In this document: positions 39,349 through 52,100 of the stretch, one piece after another
Layout of the letters: each line of letters starts with the position of its first letter
How positions within the stretch are numbered: position 1 is the first letter of the stretch
Assembly (NCBI GenBank): GCA_947561715.1
Contig: OX387199.1
Location: 13,831,001 to 13,895,000, forward strand
Length of the DNA: 64,000 bases
Direction: 5' to 3'
DNA from: Ascidia mentula
Taxonomy: Eukaryota; Chordata; Ascidiacea; Phlebobranchia; Ascidiidae
Made by a program: the position numbers and the translations under genes
The notes under the pieces: generated by a model
Told to the model about the DNA's origin: nothing
Seen by the model: only the letters and a program-made list of their open reading frames with translations
The model's database searches: none

Positions 39349-40895
39349 CGTTCACTTCGTATCTGATATTCCAAGTATTTCAGTTTTGGACTGACCTGTT
39401 TTGTTAAAACACTGATTGCCTGCGCGTTTCAAACCTCAAAATAATCTTTCGTTGCGCTGTGCGTTAAAAAGAAGATCCTAATCTTTATCGCCTTGTAGCG
39501 GAAAGTAATCTGAAATAGTTTGTATTGAACTGATGCACAAATGCCTAAACTAGAATTTTTCGAAAATTTGCTAATACTATTCGCACTAGCGATACATTGT
39601 GTGAATGTCTCCTTACGGTCGCGTTGGGAAAAATATAATTCATTGTCCAAAGGTGTCACGCGAACACCTGACGTTGTAATCATTTTTGCACTTGAACAGG
39701 AACCGTATTTCATCACAAAAAGCACACCCCAACTGTATTTCCAGGAAAACAGTTTTCAGAGGCATAAACGATGAATCACTAAACAGTCGCCAGACCAAGG
39801 TATGTGGGCGAGAACGTCTATACTGTATATTGTCGTCTATCCGTGTAAAAGAACAATTACATAACGCCCATCTCGTTTCACCTCGCCACAATATTGTGCG
39901 AAGTGCCCGGAGAGCAGTCTGTCAAGATTTTTCCAAAACCCAAAAATGTCTCTCGAAACCTGGCAACCAACTTCCAAACTTCGTCGCAACCGTCAATTTG
40001 AAAAATACTGCGTTTTCCAAGCCGGAAAATGTCATGCATTTGCTCCACCTCTGTACCGATTGTATACTTTACGAGGAACATGGCTAAACATATATTCCAA
40101 AATTTATGTAGCCTATCAGGAGTAGCGCTAATAATGTTCAAGTGAGTGGCAAACAGGACCAACTTTTTCGAGCTATCAATTCATTGCTGTTTGGTGACTG
40201 GCGACTGCAGTTTGGTAGCCAACGAATGACAGCGACAACATAGCCACCATAATGTGTGGAAATCTTCGCCTAGTTAGTTGACTTACAATACCCCCGCCGA
40301 TATTCGGAAATGTTCTTCAAGTGGTAGGACGTGCATAATTTTTCCACCAAACTTCGGCATCGTCAACATGTCCTGAATATGCTACTGCAAAAAAATATGT
40401 GCTTTTCATAAAACGAAAGCTGTTCACTCAAACAATTCGATGTTTTCCAAAATGAATCACGAGTGTAGTCATTCACCACCTTTGAAGAGGGTTAGTTTTG
40501 CAGCGACACCTCTACACCCACGTATATGTTTTCTGTATAAATGGGGGCGTTCTTGGGTCGATAAGGCATGTATGGGGCAAATTGCCCCCACGAGGTTAGC
40601 AGCCTATAGACACATGCAACTAATGCAATTTTTCTGTAGTGAAAAAATATGAATTAAATGGGAATTAAAAATTGTGGCTGAACAACTTTACAAAGGGGTA
40701 AGCTTAACCCAAATTTTTTGCGTGACAATAAAAGTTTAAACGAGTTGTTTAAAGCATTTTTGGACATCACAAAGTTAAATTGCACGAATTTAACACACTT
40801 GTTGCACAATAGGCAGAAGAACGTTTTTTTAGGATACATAAAAATACTGATTTGTATAACTGTTCGTTCGTTGTACCGCGACACAAACTACGATT
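39349..40895. other. intergenic with overlapping open frames on both strands
   Basis: Between 39.5 and 40.2 kb both strands are open for 80-130 codons, with somewhat higher GC than the flanks. No family was recognised and no splice structure was convincing. It may be a decayed gene or mobile-element fragment. Confidence 0.4.
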
Positions 40896-41820
40896 ATGCA
40901 GTATTTCAAAGTGTTCTGCGCGTTTTTCGTCTTTTACTGTGCTTATGAGGTGTTGGCACATCCTGTAAAAACAGAATACAATATGGAAACACTTATTCCC
41001 ATATTGTTGAAAGGATGTCGAATAGCAGCAAAAGAGGTGATGAATGAATTTCAAAATAATAAACAGGTAAGCAAGTAAGGTACAATAAATTGCAAATTTC
41101 GCACATCTTCAAAAGCACAAAGCTTGTTTTTTCAAAAGTTTTGCTCGTTGAAAAATATCCAACCCAAGTTGCTCTTAGAAAAAAACAGTTTTGCTCAATA
41201 AAGTATTGTTTAACGCCTTTTCTATTATGTCATAAGTAAAAAGTTTTTGCTGGTACCGTACGAAAAATTTGGAAATGTGAGCAGTTGCATTTTGTAGATT
41301 AACAGACAAAATTGTGGAAGAAGTCGAGTACGGAGCAACGAAACAATGCACAGGAACATTTGCGATTCGATGAGGTAAGCGCCATTGCTTTTTGTAACAA
41401 CCATGCCAAAATCCATTTGCATGTTTTTTGTAAATCAACAATTGTTCGTTGGTCTTTCTAGATATCTTCGTAAAGCGGCATCTATTTATATGGAATCTCA
41501 CGTCGGTTCAACACCAGAAGTCGTTAAAAAATTTTATGAATCGACTAATTTTGTGGGCTGTGTAAGTTTAAGAAAAACCAAGTCATAAATTTTAAAGGAA
41601 AATTATGATATGAAGTATGCATATTCCTATGACACGTTTTATTTGCTTTTAGAGGAGTGCAACGATACCAAGATTTCGTCCAACTGATATAAAAGAATGC
41701 CTGTTCCAGGCGTCATTTTATGTCAACTGTCTTAACGGATACTTCCACAGAAAGAACGTGATTATCAAACCTACTCATCGAATGTGCCGAGAACACTTAC
41801 ACTCATGCGGTTGCGCATAA
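40896..41820 (+). CDS. secreted Cys-rich helical protein, unknown family
   Basis: Four exons (40896-41066, 41298-41374, 41462-41561 and 41653-41820) in phase give 171 residues. A signal peptide, MQYFKVFCAFFVFYCAYEVLA, precedes HPVKTEYNMETLIPILLKGC. The mature part is amphipathic-helical and basic, with about ten cysteines, including KGC, QNC, NIC, VGC, KEC and VNC, and a terminal MCREHLHSCGCA cluster. There is no TM. It looks like a disulfide-bonded secreted factor. A remote likeness to four-helix cytokine-like proteins such as CYTL1 came to mind but is not supported enough to name. The acceptor at 41297 was chosen because it alone keeps frame into the next exon. Confidence 0.65.
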
Positions 41821-42932
41821 TCTACTCGACTCCCTGATTTGAAACTATTATAAATATTATTGTTAGTAGTAATTAAGCACGATTATATTTATTAGTAGAA
41901 TCGTTATTTATTTATTTCTGGGAAGCATATCTAATCATTTTCTTGTGTATAAACTTGGAGTGTTTTTTTTGTAAACATGGACATTTTAGTACCTGTATTG
42001 TACGTATGTTTGGATAGTTTCAAGGCCTATATATTTGTAAAATTATAGTTTCTTTAATAATTATAAGAAAACGTGTGGACTGATAAAGTTGTATGCGTAG
42101 TTGTTAAACTAAGTTAAATTTGTCACCACGTGCGTGCTAAAATACTATTTGAATAGAGTCGACGTCGAATTGCACCTTGTCCTAAATGGTTGCAACATAT
42201 TTATGTACAGTTCGTTGTCGTGATGTTAATTTTATTACACTTAAAATAGAAGGATTGTTTTAAACCAAGTTTTATTGTTTGCAATGCATGATTTAGTGCT
42301 GTGCATTTCACGACAATTACCGTTTATGATATTGTGCACATTCTGTATTCAAACCTATACGAGCCGGCTATACGTAATTATTCACTTGGATAGTGCTAAA
42401 ATAGTAGCCATGGGAGTGATAAATAAATTCCTTGCAAAGGTTGATGTGTCATCTGTGTTAAATAACCCTCAGTACATGTGGAAGTGTTTCTGCGTGATGA
42501 CACATACCACAATAGTGGCAGCGTCCGCCGTCAGCTTTTTCTCCTTTATACAGTCCATACATTGTAAAGCCTCCTGACATTTGCTCTACGGGGTGGTTAC
42601 AGGTGAGTAGCGCTTGAGCGTTTTGCCCGACAATGTACGACCTTTCCGGAATGTCCAGTGAAGGGGAAACACTTACTGCCTACTCTACCCCAGGAAACTT
42701 GTGTGGTGACGTTAAGTCTGCGAATACTGATGCCAGGCTGAGCTAAAATTACTTATTCTGTTCTTATAATGCAGATTCTATTTTTTCAGTTAGAATTCGG
42801 TGGAATAATGCGGTTAAAATTGCGTTGCAAATACAAAATACGAAGAAAAAAGTATTGTCGAATATCTTGTTTGAAATAGTTGAGCAGTAAAAGTATTACG
42901 AGGCGACTGTCAAAAAATGTGTAAGAAAGATA
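41821..42932. other. intergenic; one small ORF only
   Basis: 3' flanks of the secreted-factor gene and of the SLC43-like gene. The only candidate is the 55-codon ORF at 42410-42577, listed separately. Confidence 0.4.
42410..42577 (+). CDS. possible 55-residue microprotein
   Basis: An ATG in good context (GTAGCCATGGGA) opens 55 codons: a mixed N-terminus MGVINKFLAKVDVSSVLNNP, then a hydrophobic segment (TTIVAASAVSFFSFIQSI) that could be a TM helix. A good splice donor (ACAG|GTGAGT) lies about 20 bp after the stop, so the ORF may sit in a longer transcript. No homologue was recognised; chance is not excluded. Confidence 0.3.
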   Translation: MGVINKFLAKVDVSSVLNNPQYMWKCFCVMTHTTIVAASAVSFFSFIQSIHCKAS

Positions 42933-44309
42933 CTAAATCGAAAAGATAAAAAACGATCCAAAAAAAATTAATACGGGATGAAGCAATGCTAACACCCCGC
43001 CTCCCAGAAGTATATAATCACTACTAGATGTTATAAACAATACATACTGCAAAAATGCGGTCAATCCGGCTACAAAATACGACAGGCCGTAAAGCTTTCC
43101 AAAATGACACATGGGATAAATTTGAGCAAGAAAATTAGCGGCACTGCTAAACAAAAATGATCGATAGAATAGAAGGACAACTAGAGATGCATACACACTG
43201 TTCGTAAGCACTGTGATGCTTAGTGTTATCTGCAAAATTCCTGTAATTGACATTGAACAAAACAATCCTCGAAGTTTGCGTACACGGAGACTTGTTACAG
43301 CAGTACCAGAATATTTTGTTACTCCTTCGCATATTGCACCGTTGATAGGAGCAGCTAAGCCGCCGAAAATCAAAATATACCCAAAGAGATTAGCAAAAAA
43401 GTCAAACTAATCAGTGGGTTTGATTTCCGCTATCCAGTTTATGTAATTGCCAAGAAAGAACACTAAACGCAGGTAGCCTATGGCAAAGAAGAAACAGTTC
43501 GACCAGTAAAGTTTAGATTTTAAACAAACCAAAAATGTAGCACTTTCAACATCATGTTCCAACTCGAGTTGATTGTTTGTTGCACTGATGGTGATATTAT
43601 TCTCAGGCTCAGATTCAGTCCCACTTTTATCTTTTGTACAAAACTTGCCGAACTCAAGAATGCCGTACTTTGCGTTTGCACTGTAATTAGACAAGATGTA
43701 CCTTGGCATAACAAGAAATGTACGTAACCATGGCAAAATGCTGATAACGGCCATGAACCGGAACGCTGAAAGAAGCGCTAAACCGTTATCGTAAGCAAGT
43801 TTAATGAAAAAGAGTGTTATGACGCCAGAATCAAACATCCCGTTAATTGCAGTGATGTACACCGACTTAAAGTTTTTCGTCAAGTTTCCAAGTTGTGTAT
43901 TGGATACAAGAAATTGAAGACCGCCCATTCCTATCATCATCAAGGCCGGAAATAATATATTCGATGTTGCCGTTGACATTACAGCCATCAGGGTCCACCC
44001 CAAAGTAAAGCAAGCACACGCGATGGTTCGGACAATCCAAGTGCCATAGCGGTCCAGAATGTAACCAAAAGGAAAAGTTGTAACCATCATTGCAACAGTG
44101 GCCAGAGTAAAAACCAAGTTTAGATTTGTTTTCTGGAATGTACAATTTTCCAATGCCGTTTCGTTATTCTTGGATGTGGAGCAGTTGGACTGAAAGTAAC
44201 CTTCTTGGATAAGTACAAATTCCAAGGATGGCCAGCCGTACACAGCACCACCTAGAAACATTACTTCCACGCAACCACTTGTTACGCTGATGATGTTTAG
44301 TAACAACAT
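42933..44309 (-). CDS. SLC43-like transporter ORF with one in-frame TAG, intronless
   Basis: One continuous frame of 459 codons on the minus strand, interrupted once by TAG at 43409-43407. Upstream (300 codons) are the SLC43-type start with GGAVYGWPSLEFVLIQEGYF, six TM helices with FPFGYILDRYGTWIVR, and an acidic central loop. Downstream (157 codons) come FGGLAAPINGAICEG, YRSFLFSSAANFLAQIYPMC and HFGKLYGLSYF, as in SLC43A3/EEG1-like proteins. Both parts align to one transporter without other lesions. SLC43 members carry neutral amino acids or nucleobases. Explanations are a recent null allele or pseudogene, stop readthrough, a sequence error, or a 60-nt intron ending at that TAG. The last would remove a TM-like segment and seems less likely. 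The lack of introns suggests a retrocopy. Confidence 0.78.
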
Positions 44310-47300
44310 GACGCATAGACATCATTTCCTGCATTGAAAAATACATTGCTTAACAACGGCTGGAGTAAAGCTATGCACTGCTTTGGTACACTAAGTTTGC
44401 TTCAAGCAAAAACCAAATAAACTTTTGGGTTAAACAAATGCGGAAAAATGCATCTCACAAAACCTTGCTTATACCTGGTATACTTTAACCTCGACAAACC
44501 TACGCTGCAGCAATGTGCTGAATTATGCGAACGTGCATTTTTTCTTCTGTGACGTTTGCGAATCTATCTTACTAAGCGAAATGACGCGTTGTGACATAAA
44601 TTAACCTACGTGTTCATGCATTGATAAATGTTTTGGCAATATCTTCAAGCATCATAAGGTGTCTGTTTTCCTAACTATCGTAGTCAAGTATAGGTAGTTA
44701 TACACTTCCCATATTTTTCATGGTCATTGTATTCATGTGCACCGATGAAGGCTTTCCTGTCAGCTCACTGTTTTGAGGCAAAAATACACCATATATGTAA
44801 ACAAACAAAAATAAAGCCATTCACTTATGCAAATCGCTACGTAAGCAATCAGCAACAACAAGTTTGAGAAAATTGCTCAAATCTATCAAAGCTAGAAGTG
44901 ACCTGTGTATAGCACTGATATATGCTGCACCACTGAGTAATACTAATAGCTAACGGTGCGTATTTAACGTTGGTATTTTAGTTGTTTACTATCGCACACT
45001 TTTAGCAAAGAAACTTAGTCAACTGCAACGAACGGCAACCACAGTAGTGTTTTGTTACAGACCAATATGGTTTTCCTGGCGGACGTGAATTATTATTGCA
45101 TACGTCTGTCTGCAGCTTGCAGAGGTGCTGAACTGGCGGCAAGCGGTTAAAATTATTTCAAAGGGTTATACAATAAAAGCTTAATGCCAAACCAATTTTT
45201 CTAACTGAGTTGTTTAACTAAAACGTTTTCATGAAATCAAATGAGACAAGACAACATGGCAATTCTAATCTGGCGGACAGTGTCTTATGTTATTCAACTA
45301 CCTTAAAACTAAAACAGAAGAGAACGCTCTCCGCTGTCAACTGTCAAAAAGTATGCTGCATGACTATGTAGTCGTATAACATTCACACGTGATTTAATTT
45401 AAAGTAAATTGAAGAAGCTGTCGCGGTCTTCATTTCTAAAGGTACGTCGCTTCAACAATCTGCGCGCTCATTTCACCTTTTCAAGTTAGTTAGAACTTTC
45501 TCTTGTGACACCCTTAAGTATATGGTGCAATATATTTGTATTGTTGTAAAAGAAAGGTTAGTGCGACCTGTAACATTTTTACAGTCTATGATATACGGGA
45601 CTACTGTTCTTAAAAACTTTTACGCGTGTTTCTCTTAATTTTTTACCGAGTCTCAATCATGTTGGCGTAGGATTACAAGGACACAGTTCTAAACAGCTAG
45701 CAGCAATTATGCGGTAATATTTATGCACATATCAAAAGACCGTGTGTTTGAAAATAATGTTGTCCTCACTTAGAAATGTCCCTATTTTTTTCTGTTGTCT
45801 TCATTGTCACGTGGTCTCAGCTCCAACTATTTGAAATTCTACATGCTTACTGTTATGATAGAAGACACAAAGGATAGATCGTACGGCTTTATAAAGTTAC
45901 TTCTATGTTTTTATTATGTATCACGCATTTTCTATTGACAAACTGTTAACGTTTAATTTGTTCAAATGACCGTTGTACCCCGGTACCAGATAGAGCTTAA
46001 CCTGGGGTCCATGGACCCCCAAGGGGTCCGAGAAGACGCATTAAGGGGTCCATGAAACGAAATACAATTATTCGGAAAATCTACGTATTTTCCTCTGTCC
46101 ATAAGGTTTCGCTGTCCACGAATTTTAATTTTTCGACATTTGCAATATGTTTCTTGCAAAGGGGTACATAGCTTTTCAAATAATGTTTTAGGGGTTCGTG
46201 ATCCAAAAAAGGTTAAGAAACACTGAGATAGAGAGATGTGCACTTGGATGCCAAGTCTCTGCGGCAAATACGCCCCTTGTGATGACTGAATGCTAACCTT
46301 TTGGCCAAATGTACATAAAAATTTTACACAATTTACATGTATTTCAAGTGGGAAATTTTGTTGCCAATGGGGTCGATTTTCCCGCAATGTCATCTAATCA
46401 CCTGGAGAAGAAACAGTTGGCTAATTATAAAATAATAATATCTGGGTTGTGCAGCGTACAAATAGAATCCTTCTGGTTGCTGCTGTGCTGAAGCTAAAGT
46501 CTGTTTGCGTGTTCTTGCTGATATAGACTACTGAACTAAAAGCTCCGTGAACAGACTTCTTTATTAATGGAAACACACGATTGCAATTACCAGGTGGCTT
46601 AAGTTCAACTTGTTTCAAGCGCGATTAACACGTGACTGAATTGCAGCGAATTAACTATTAAAATGACGTGCGAACGTTTACAGCGCGATGGCGATAATAA
46701 CGACAGGGCCGAGAGAGTACGAGCGACTGAGCGCGTAGACGAGACTAGACTATAGGATAGATTGTCGAAGGATTACGAAAATGGGCGTTTTATAACAAAG
46801 TGTCAGAAAAAATGTGTTGTCCAGCAGGATGCACGAAAGCCTGTGGGAGCTCCGGCAGGAAAGCTTAACACCGTCTGCAGTCCGTATGTGTTCCAAATGT
46901 GTAAAGAATTAAGTAGGGAAACATGCCTGTTGCTACAGTTGGAAACATACTTTTGGCAAAATATGTTCATTAAAAGTATCGCTTTTAGCACATCCACATG
47001 TTCCACAAATAAACTTTTGCGCTATAAAAGGAAAATCACCAAAATACAAATTAGTTTGAAGTATCTAATGATGTCTAGCCCTGGGCGATTTAAAGAGCTT
47101 TAAGTACGGAAACATTCACGAGAATGAAAATAGTTTTTGAACACGGTTATCATGTTTGCTGTCGAGACGGTATTTAATTGATTGGGAAGTTGAATTGGCG
47201 TCGAAATAGGAAGTAGGTGTAGTTTGATGGCAGTTTGTTTCCTCTGCAAACAGAATGGCCATCGAACGGTCCTAGTAGTAGTTGTATTTACAAAAAAATC

Positions 47301-47749
47301 CAGTCAACTCAGCAGTCAAAAAGTAACAGCGCGCACGACGCGAAACACCACGTGTAGTGAGATAGAAAATGTGGTCAAATCACGAGGCTAAGTAGGGAGT
47401 TACACAAGTCACGATGTAAACCGGCGTAGGAGTCACGTCACAGGAAACTGTAGGATCGATGGTTGTCGTTTTATACCTACGAGGATATGCCATCAAACAC
47501 AAAGTTTAGAGGCGCTTTAGAGGATATCCCTGAAGTGAAGTCAAGTTTACTACGTAGTAATAGGTTGTGGTACTGCAAACTACACTCAGAGTGTTGCATC
47601 GTCTTTTTCGTGAATGCTTTTTTGTTGACGTTAATGTTTTGTTGTTTAAAATAGTTTGTGTCGAAAACAGGTCAGTGCAATAGTTAAGCTTGAGCATAAT
47701 AAAACAGTGCATTACTTTTTATTTACTAGAAACAAGTTGCTAAATCAAA
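44310..47749. other. intergenic with one hAT-like MITE
   Basis: Upstream of the SLC43-like ORF and of tandem gene 1. Besides the MITE at 45996-46225 there are only short frames. One of 113 codons at 46762-47103 starts at TTG and has no recognisable content. Confidence 0.45.
45988..46233. mobile_element. hAT-like MITE with 8-bp target site duplication
   Basis: The direct repeat AGATAGAG at 45988-45995 and 46226-46233 flanks a 230-bp element. The right end reads GGTTAAGAAACACTG, complement CAGTGTTTCTTAACC. The left end begins CTTAACCTGGGGTCC, so it matches the inner part of that repeat but lacks the outer bases CAGTGTTT. Sub-terminal GGGTCC/GGACCC motifs recur, including a palindrome GGGGTCCATGGACCCC at the left. 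Eight-bp duplications and CAGTG ends are hallmarks of hAT transposons. It has no coding content. Confidence 0.82.
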
Positions 47750-49171
47750 ATGTACAGCACGTTGTTTTTCATCATTTTGTCATTCAGTTTCCTCTGGACT
47801 GCATCAAGCAACGTTGGTGTATGTATGGATTCATGCGTATCATTATCGGCAGCTCAAAATGCGACATGTGCCGAGCAAATCGCAATGTGTCCTAGTTTTG
47901 GAAGTCAGATATCCAATAACCCAGCTGTCGCCAACCTGACAACTTCAACCACTTTGAAAGCGGAACGCTTTGTACGCAATGCCTCAGGCATTCATAGTCT
48001 TGGTTTAAAAATCACGTGGTCCACCACAGGTGCTACATCACAGTCACGTGTCGCCGGTTACAAACTTATTGTTACAATAAGTGGTACAAACCATACCAAC
48101 TACTACTGCTCAGGACTGGGAAATACTTCTGCAACTTCTTGCTTTGGTCAAGCATCGAACACCACAATCAATCCGGGTGACCTCATTGCTGTGACGTTGC
48201 AGGCGCTGGTAAATTATAGTGGCCAATTGATCGAACAGCGCGAAGTGGTGAACGTTCAAATTCCATTTTGTGTAGACACTAGGGAGGTTAGTCGTGAATT
48301 CTTCAACTTACCCCAGTGCGCTGTTACGCTTTCAACGGGGACATATGACTGCTGTAACCGCTCTGTAGAAATGCACTACTCGTTGCCCAAAGGCTACCCC
48401 GCACAAGGGTATATGATTTTACGCAGGAACAATACAGCAGTCAGTCGAACGCTTTTGGCTAATTCTCCAACTAACGTCACTGTTCCCGAATCGAATAGCA
48501 TCTACGAAGTCACCCTCACTTTTAGGCATTTGCTGACTCGAGAGACAAGGGTCACTTTTCAGTTTCCGAACTGTACTCTCTTCCTGACGGCCGAAGTGCA
48601 AAGCTGTAGTCAGCGCACGTATAATTTGAGCTACACTTTTCCACGACCAGGCGAACTGCTCTTCGCTCTCACTCCAAAAAGTCTGTTTGCGGTAAACAAT
48701 CATTCTGCGTATCACGAATCGTGGGAGGCAGTTAACTCCACTGAATCAAGGTACGACAATGTAGTTTGATGAATGGATGTTTTGTGAGCAAGCAAACATC
48801 ACAGATTGTGTCTAAGCGACAATTAAACGCATAACTAACTGTTAACGGTGAAGTAACGTAACTTTGCCACACAGAACTAAGACTTTTCTTAGTTTCAAAC
48901 TTTGTTTTTGGATTTACAGTAATATAAGCAGCGTAAAAATATTAACAGGAAAACACATTTTTTCCCTAGATTCATGCAGATTCCCGAGGGTTATCGTAAG
49001 AACTACAAGTCACATACCGTTCAACTTACTGGCTACACCTGCACATCCACTCCGATCACACAAACCGTACAAATTGACTTCTCCACGTGCTACCAGAACA
49101 ACGTGGAGTCCAGTGTTATCCTTGTTGTCATGGTAGTTGCGACACACACGACAAAGTGGATTTTTAGTTAA
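47750..49171 (+). CDS. secreted Cys-rich glycoprotein, tandem copy 1
   Basis: Two exons, 47750-48750 and 48970-49171, join in phase 2 (TCAAG|GTACGA; CCCTAG|A) and give 400 residues. A signal peptide (MYSTLFFIILSFSFLWTASS) is followed by a Cys-rich ectodomain with many N-glycosylation sequons. Two or three beta-sandwich-like repeats seem present: LGLKITWSTTGAT and VAGYKLIVT in the first, REVSREFFNLPQC in the second. The C-terminus, VESSVILVVMVVA with a short polar end, could be a weak membrane or GPI signal. It is paralogous to the gene at 52387-54639. I do not recognise the family. A fibronectin-III-like receptor ectodomain is only a guess. Confidence 0.75.
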
Positions 49172-49175
49172 TAAA
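49170..49175 (+). terminator. polyadenylation signal overlapping the stop codon
   Basis: AATAAA begins at the second base of the TAA stop (49169-49171) of tandem copy 1, giving a very short predicted 3'UTR. Confidence 0.6.
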
Positions 49176-52100
49176 AGGATGTAACAGTTCTACACATAAT
49201 AGGGGTATTGTTTTATTAACTTCATTCAACATTACTTAAGCGGAAACATGTTTGTCACTATTTCATTAAAAACGCAGTCTTGAAAAGAATGCTGATGAAT
49301 TTGATTATGAATTATATTCGTATGTGTGCTTTGAGATAAATTTGCAGTTGGGAAATCTGTTAGACCGTGTAGTTCACGCACGTTCTTCCCGACAATAATT
49401 AATGAAAGCATATACAAATCTAACTTTTGTGTTGAAAAGTATACTACACACGTCACAAGTATCAAAAAACAGGTCTAAACTTTTATGGGTTGATAGCTTA
49501 ACCTTCGCAAAATATACGTTGTAGGAAGAAATTTAGCCAAACAAAAAATAAATAAACATGTGTGGTTTCGGGTCGACATAATGTTATTGCCTAAAAGTGC
49601 TTAGTATACAAGTGGAACAAATTAGCCACCAATAACTCTAGACGCCAGCATGCAAGAACTTTTACAGATCCCGACAGCAGACAGGTCAAATAAAATTTAA
49701 ATCTAGCTACTTTGGAAGTAGAGATTTGGATTTTAGTTTTAGTTACTACCAGGTTCGCGTATATATTTAGTCCTATACTATCTTCTACGTTTCCCCGATT
49801 TTCATCCGACTCGCGGAAATCCGTTCTATGCAAAGCAGGATCAGTTCTATGCAAAGCAGTTCAATTCCCTATTTGGTTCCTTCTCTTGAAGCATTGAATT
49901 GTAAGGCAATGAAATACTGTAAACCCCAGGACAACTATTTTAGCTTATTAATGTCAGTAGAATCTGGTCCTGTGAGGCGTTTATCAAAACATTAATCACG
50001 TAGTTTAATTTTTCGTGAATGTCTACAACGAAAATAACTAATACACACTGAAGGTTAAATTGTATGGACACTGATAAAACCTTGCGACTATCGAGTCAAG
50101 CCCATGCGAGTTTTCTCACGGAGAACCACGCTCTGCCAACCACGCATAAAAAACAATCATCCACAGCCTTTCAACAAAAACTCCTGATTTGTAATTTGGA
50201 CACAGCAAAAAAAGACAATGCTCGTAATATTAAGGTAAAAGGACTAGTGGTCGCTAGAGAGCCAAATAAACAAGTTGTTATTATGAAGGTGGCAAACTCA
50301 GTCGATGTTTTATGTGACAATTTTCTGTCAAAGGTTTTGGGTTTTAATTCTTTCTACTCTATTCATTGAAGATCCATCTGCAAACCTTCATGTGTTCTTG
50401 TTGGGTAAAGTGAAAGGGTCGCGGCTGGAAAGACCTTCTTATTTTATGGATATTATCTTATTTTTCTATTCAAGGTGTATCGAAAAAAACAAGCACATTG
50501 TTGAAAAAACATCACCTTGTTGTACATTCCAATATTTGGCGTTTTTGATTTCCTCATGCAAGGCAACCTACTGGATACAAGTACTAATATAGCCAAAAAT
50601 ATTTTTTTTTTGTTTATGTTAGAAATTTTATTCTATTGATAACTTAATCTTCTTTTGAAGTAAAGTTTTAAAGCCCATTTGTTATTAAAACCAAAAAATC
50701 CGTGTTGATATTTTTACATATTTTTTTGCAATGGCATCGCCATGCGTGTAGGTGGTTGATTTCTGCTAACAGCGCGTTTTGCTGCAACCATTGTTGATTT
50801 TCAGCTCCAACTTCGGTGCAATGAAGACAATTAGCTCAATGTAAGAGTAAGTTTCTGTTTCGGAAGTTGCACAATGTGGAATTCAGCGGTCGGCAACCCT
50901 TTTCTATAGTGGCGGCCCAAAGTCAGATGCGAGCCGTGTGTTGCCGACCATCACCGTTGTAAATCGTTCTGAGACTTCGGATCCATTCAAGGTACAGGGG
51001 TCAGCGAGATGATTCTGCACGTCACACCAAGTGATTTACGTGTTTCCATACGGCAGGGTTTTCTCTTAATTATCCGGGAATTGGGCGTTGCTTCAGGGAG
51101 ATTAGTTAGAAAGTACTTAAAAGACCGCGATTCCAGAATTTACACCTGGAAATTGTAAATTGGTGATGTCCATGTAAATAATTTATGATGCTCACTGAAT
51201 GGTTCATAAAAAACAACAACATATCTTGGTAGAAAAACAACGTTGTCAAACGAAGTCATTAACGGCAGCATGTTGACATATCATTTACAAAATGTCACAC
51301 TGCCTCTGCATCAAAGTTTATATTATTCATTGTGACATTTTGTACCAGGTTTTAATTACGTCGCGTGCATTCGCGTATGGTTTTCTTGGTTAATCGTTTC
51401 GCTCTTTAATGACATATGAGCAAATCGGCCATAAACTGAAGAGGGAGGAAAAAACATGCGGAGCGCTTACGTGGTATAAAGTAATGTGTTTCTTGGTCAT
51501 TTTGATTTTCATTGAAGTCGCAAAATTGGTTTGTTTGTAAATTGTTTGACAGTTGTTGGAGTTACGATAAACGAAGTGTTTGCTTTTTGCAAACGTTTCA
51601 GAACGTCTCTGCACCTTCAATAGATTGCCGTGCCCTGATTTAATGCAAGCAATCGCGTTTAAACCAAAGTTTGTTTCCAATATACGACTAATGCGTTCTA
51701 CGTTGCACGAACAACCATGTCAGGGACTTTCTTCCCTAGGCTTTGTGCAACCCTCCTGGAAACCACCAATCAACAGGATGCTTAGGCCGCTGGTAACATG
51801 ATCTCATTTAATTAATTTAAGTTGCCTGAAGAGTGATTATTCCAACAAGTGAATTTGTTCTTTGGTGTTTCAAATGGGCACAATTAGTTTTACAAAGTTT
51901 CCGCCTGAAGAGTAAATACAGCTTTAGTTGCTGAATGGTTATTGCAATTTTCATTTCAATCAAAGTTTGCTCTGAACAACATGCAAGTTAGTTGTACATG
52001 CCGTCGTCTATCATAATCGCTTGTGGAATGAAAAAAGAGTCATATTATCGTGCATGTTGGCCATTTGGTAGACTTCGTCTATTTTTACATAGCCTAAATT

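Noticed and set aside
46762..47103. 113-codon plus-strand frame
   Set aside because: It starts at TTG, has no recognisable domain or splice context, and no paired exons.
50064..50369. 101-codon plus-strand frame from an ATG in the tandem-gene spacer
   Set aside because: Composition looks random, there is no signal or domain, and no neighbouring exon fits.
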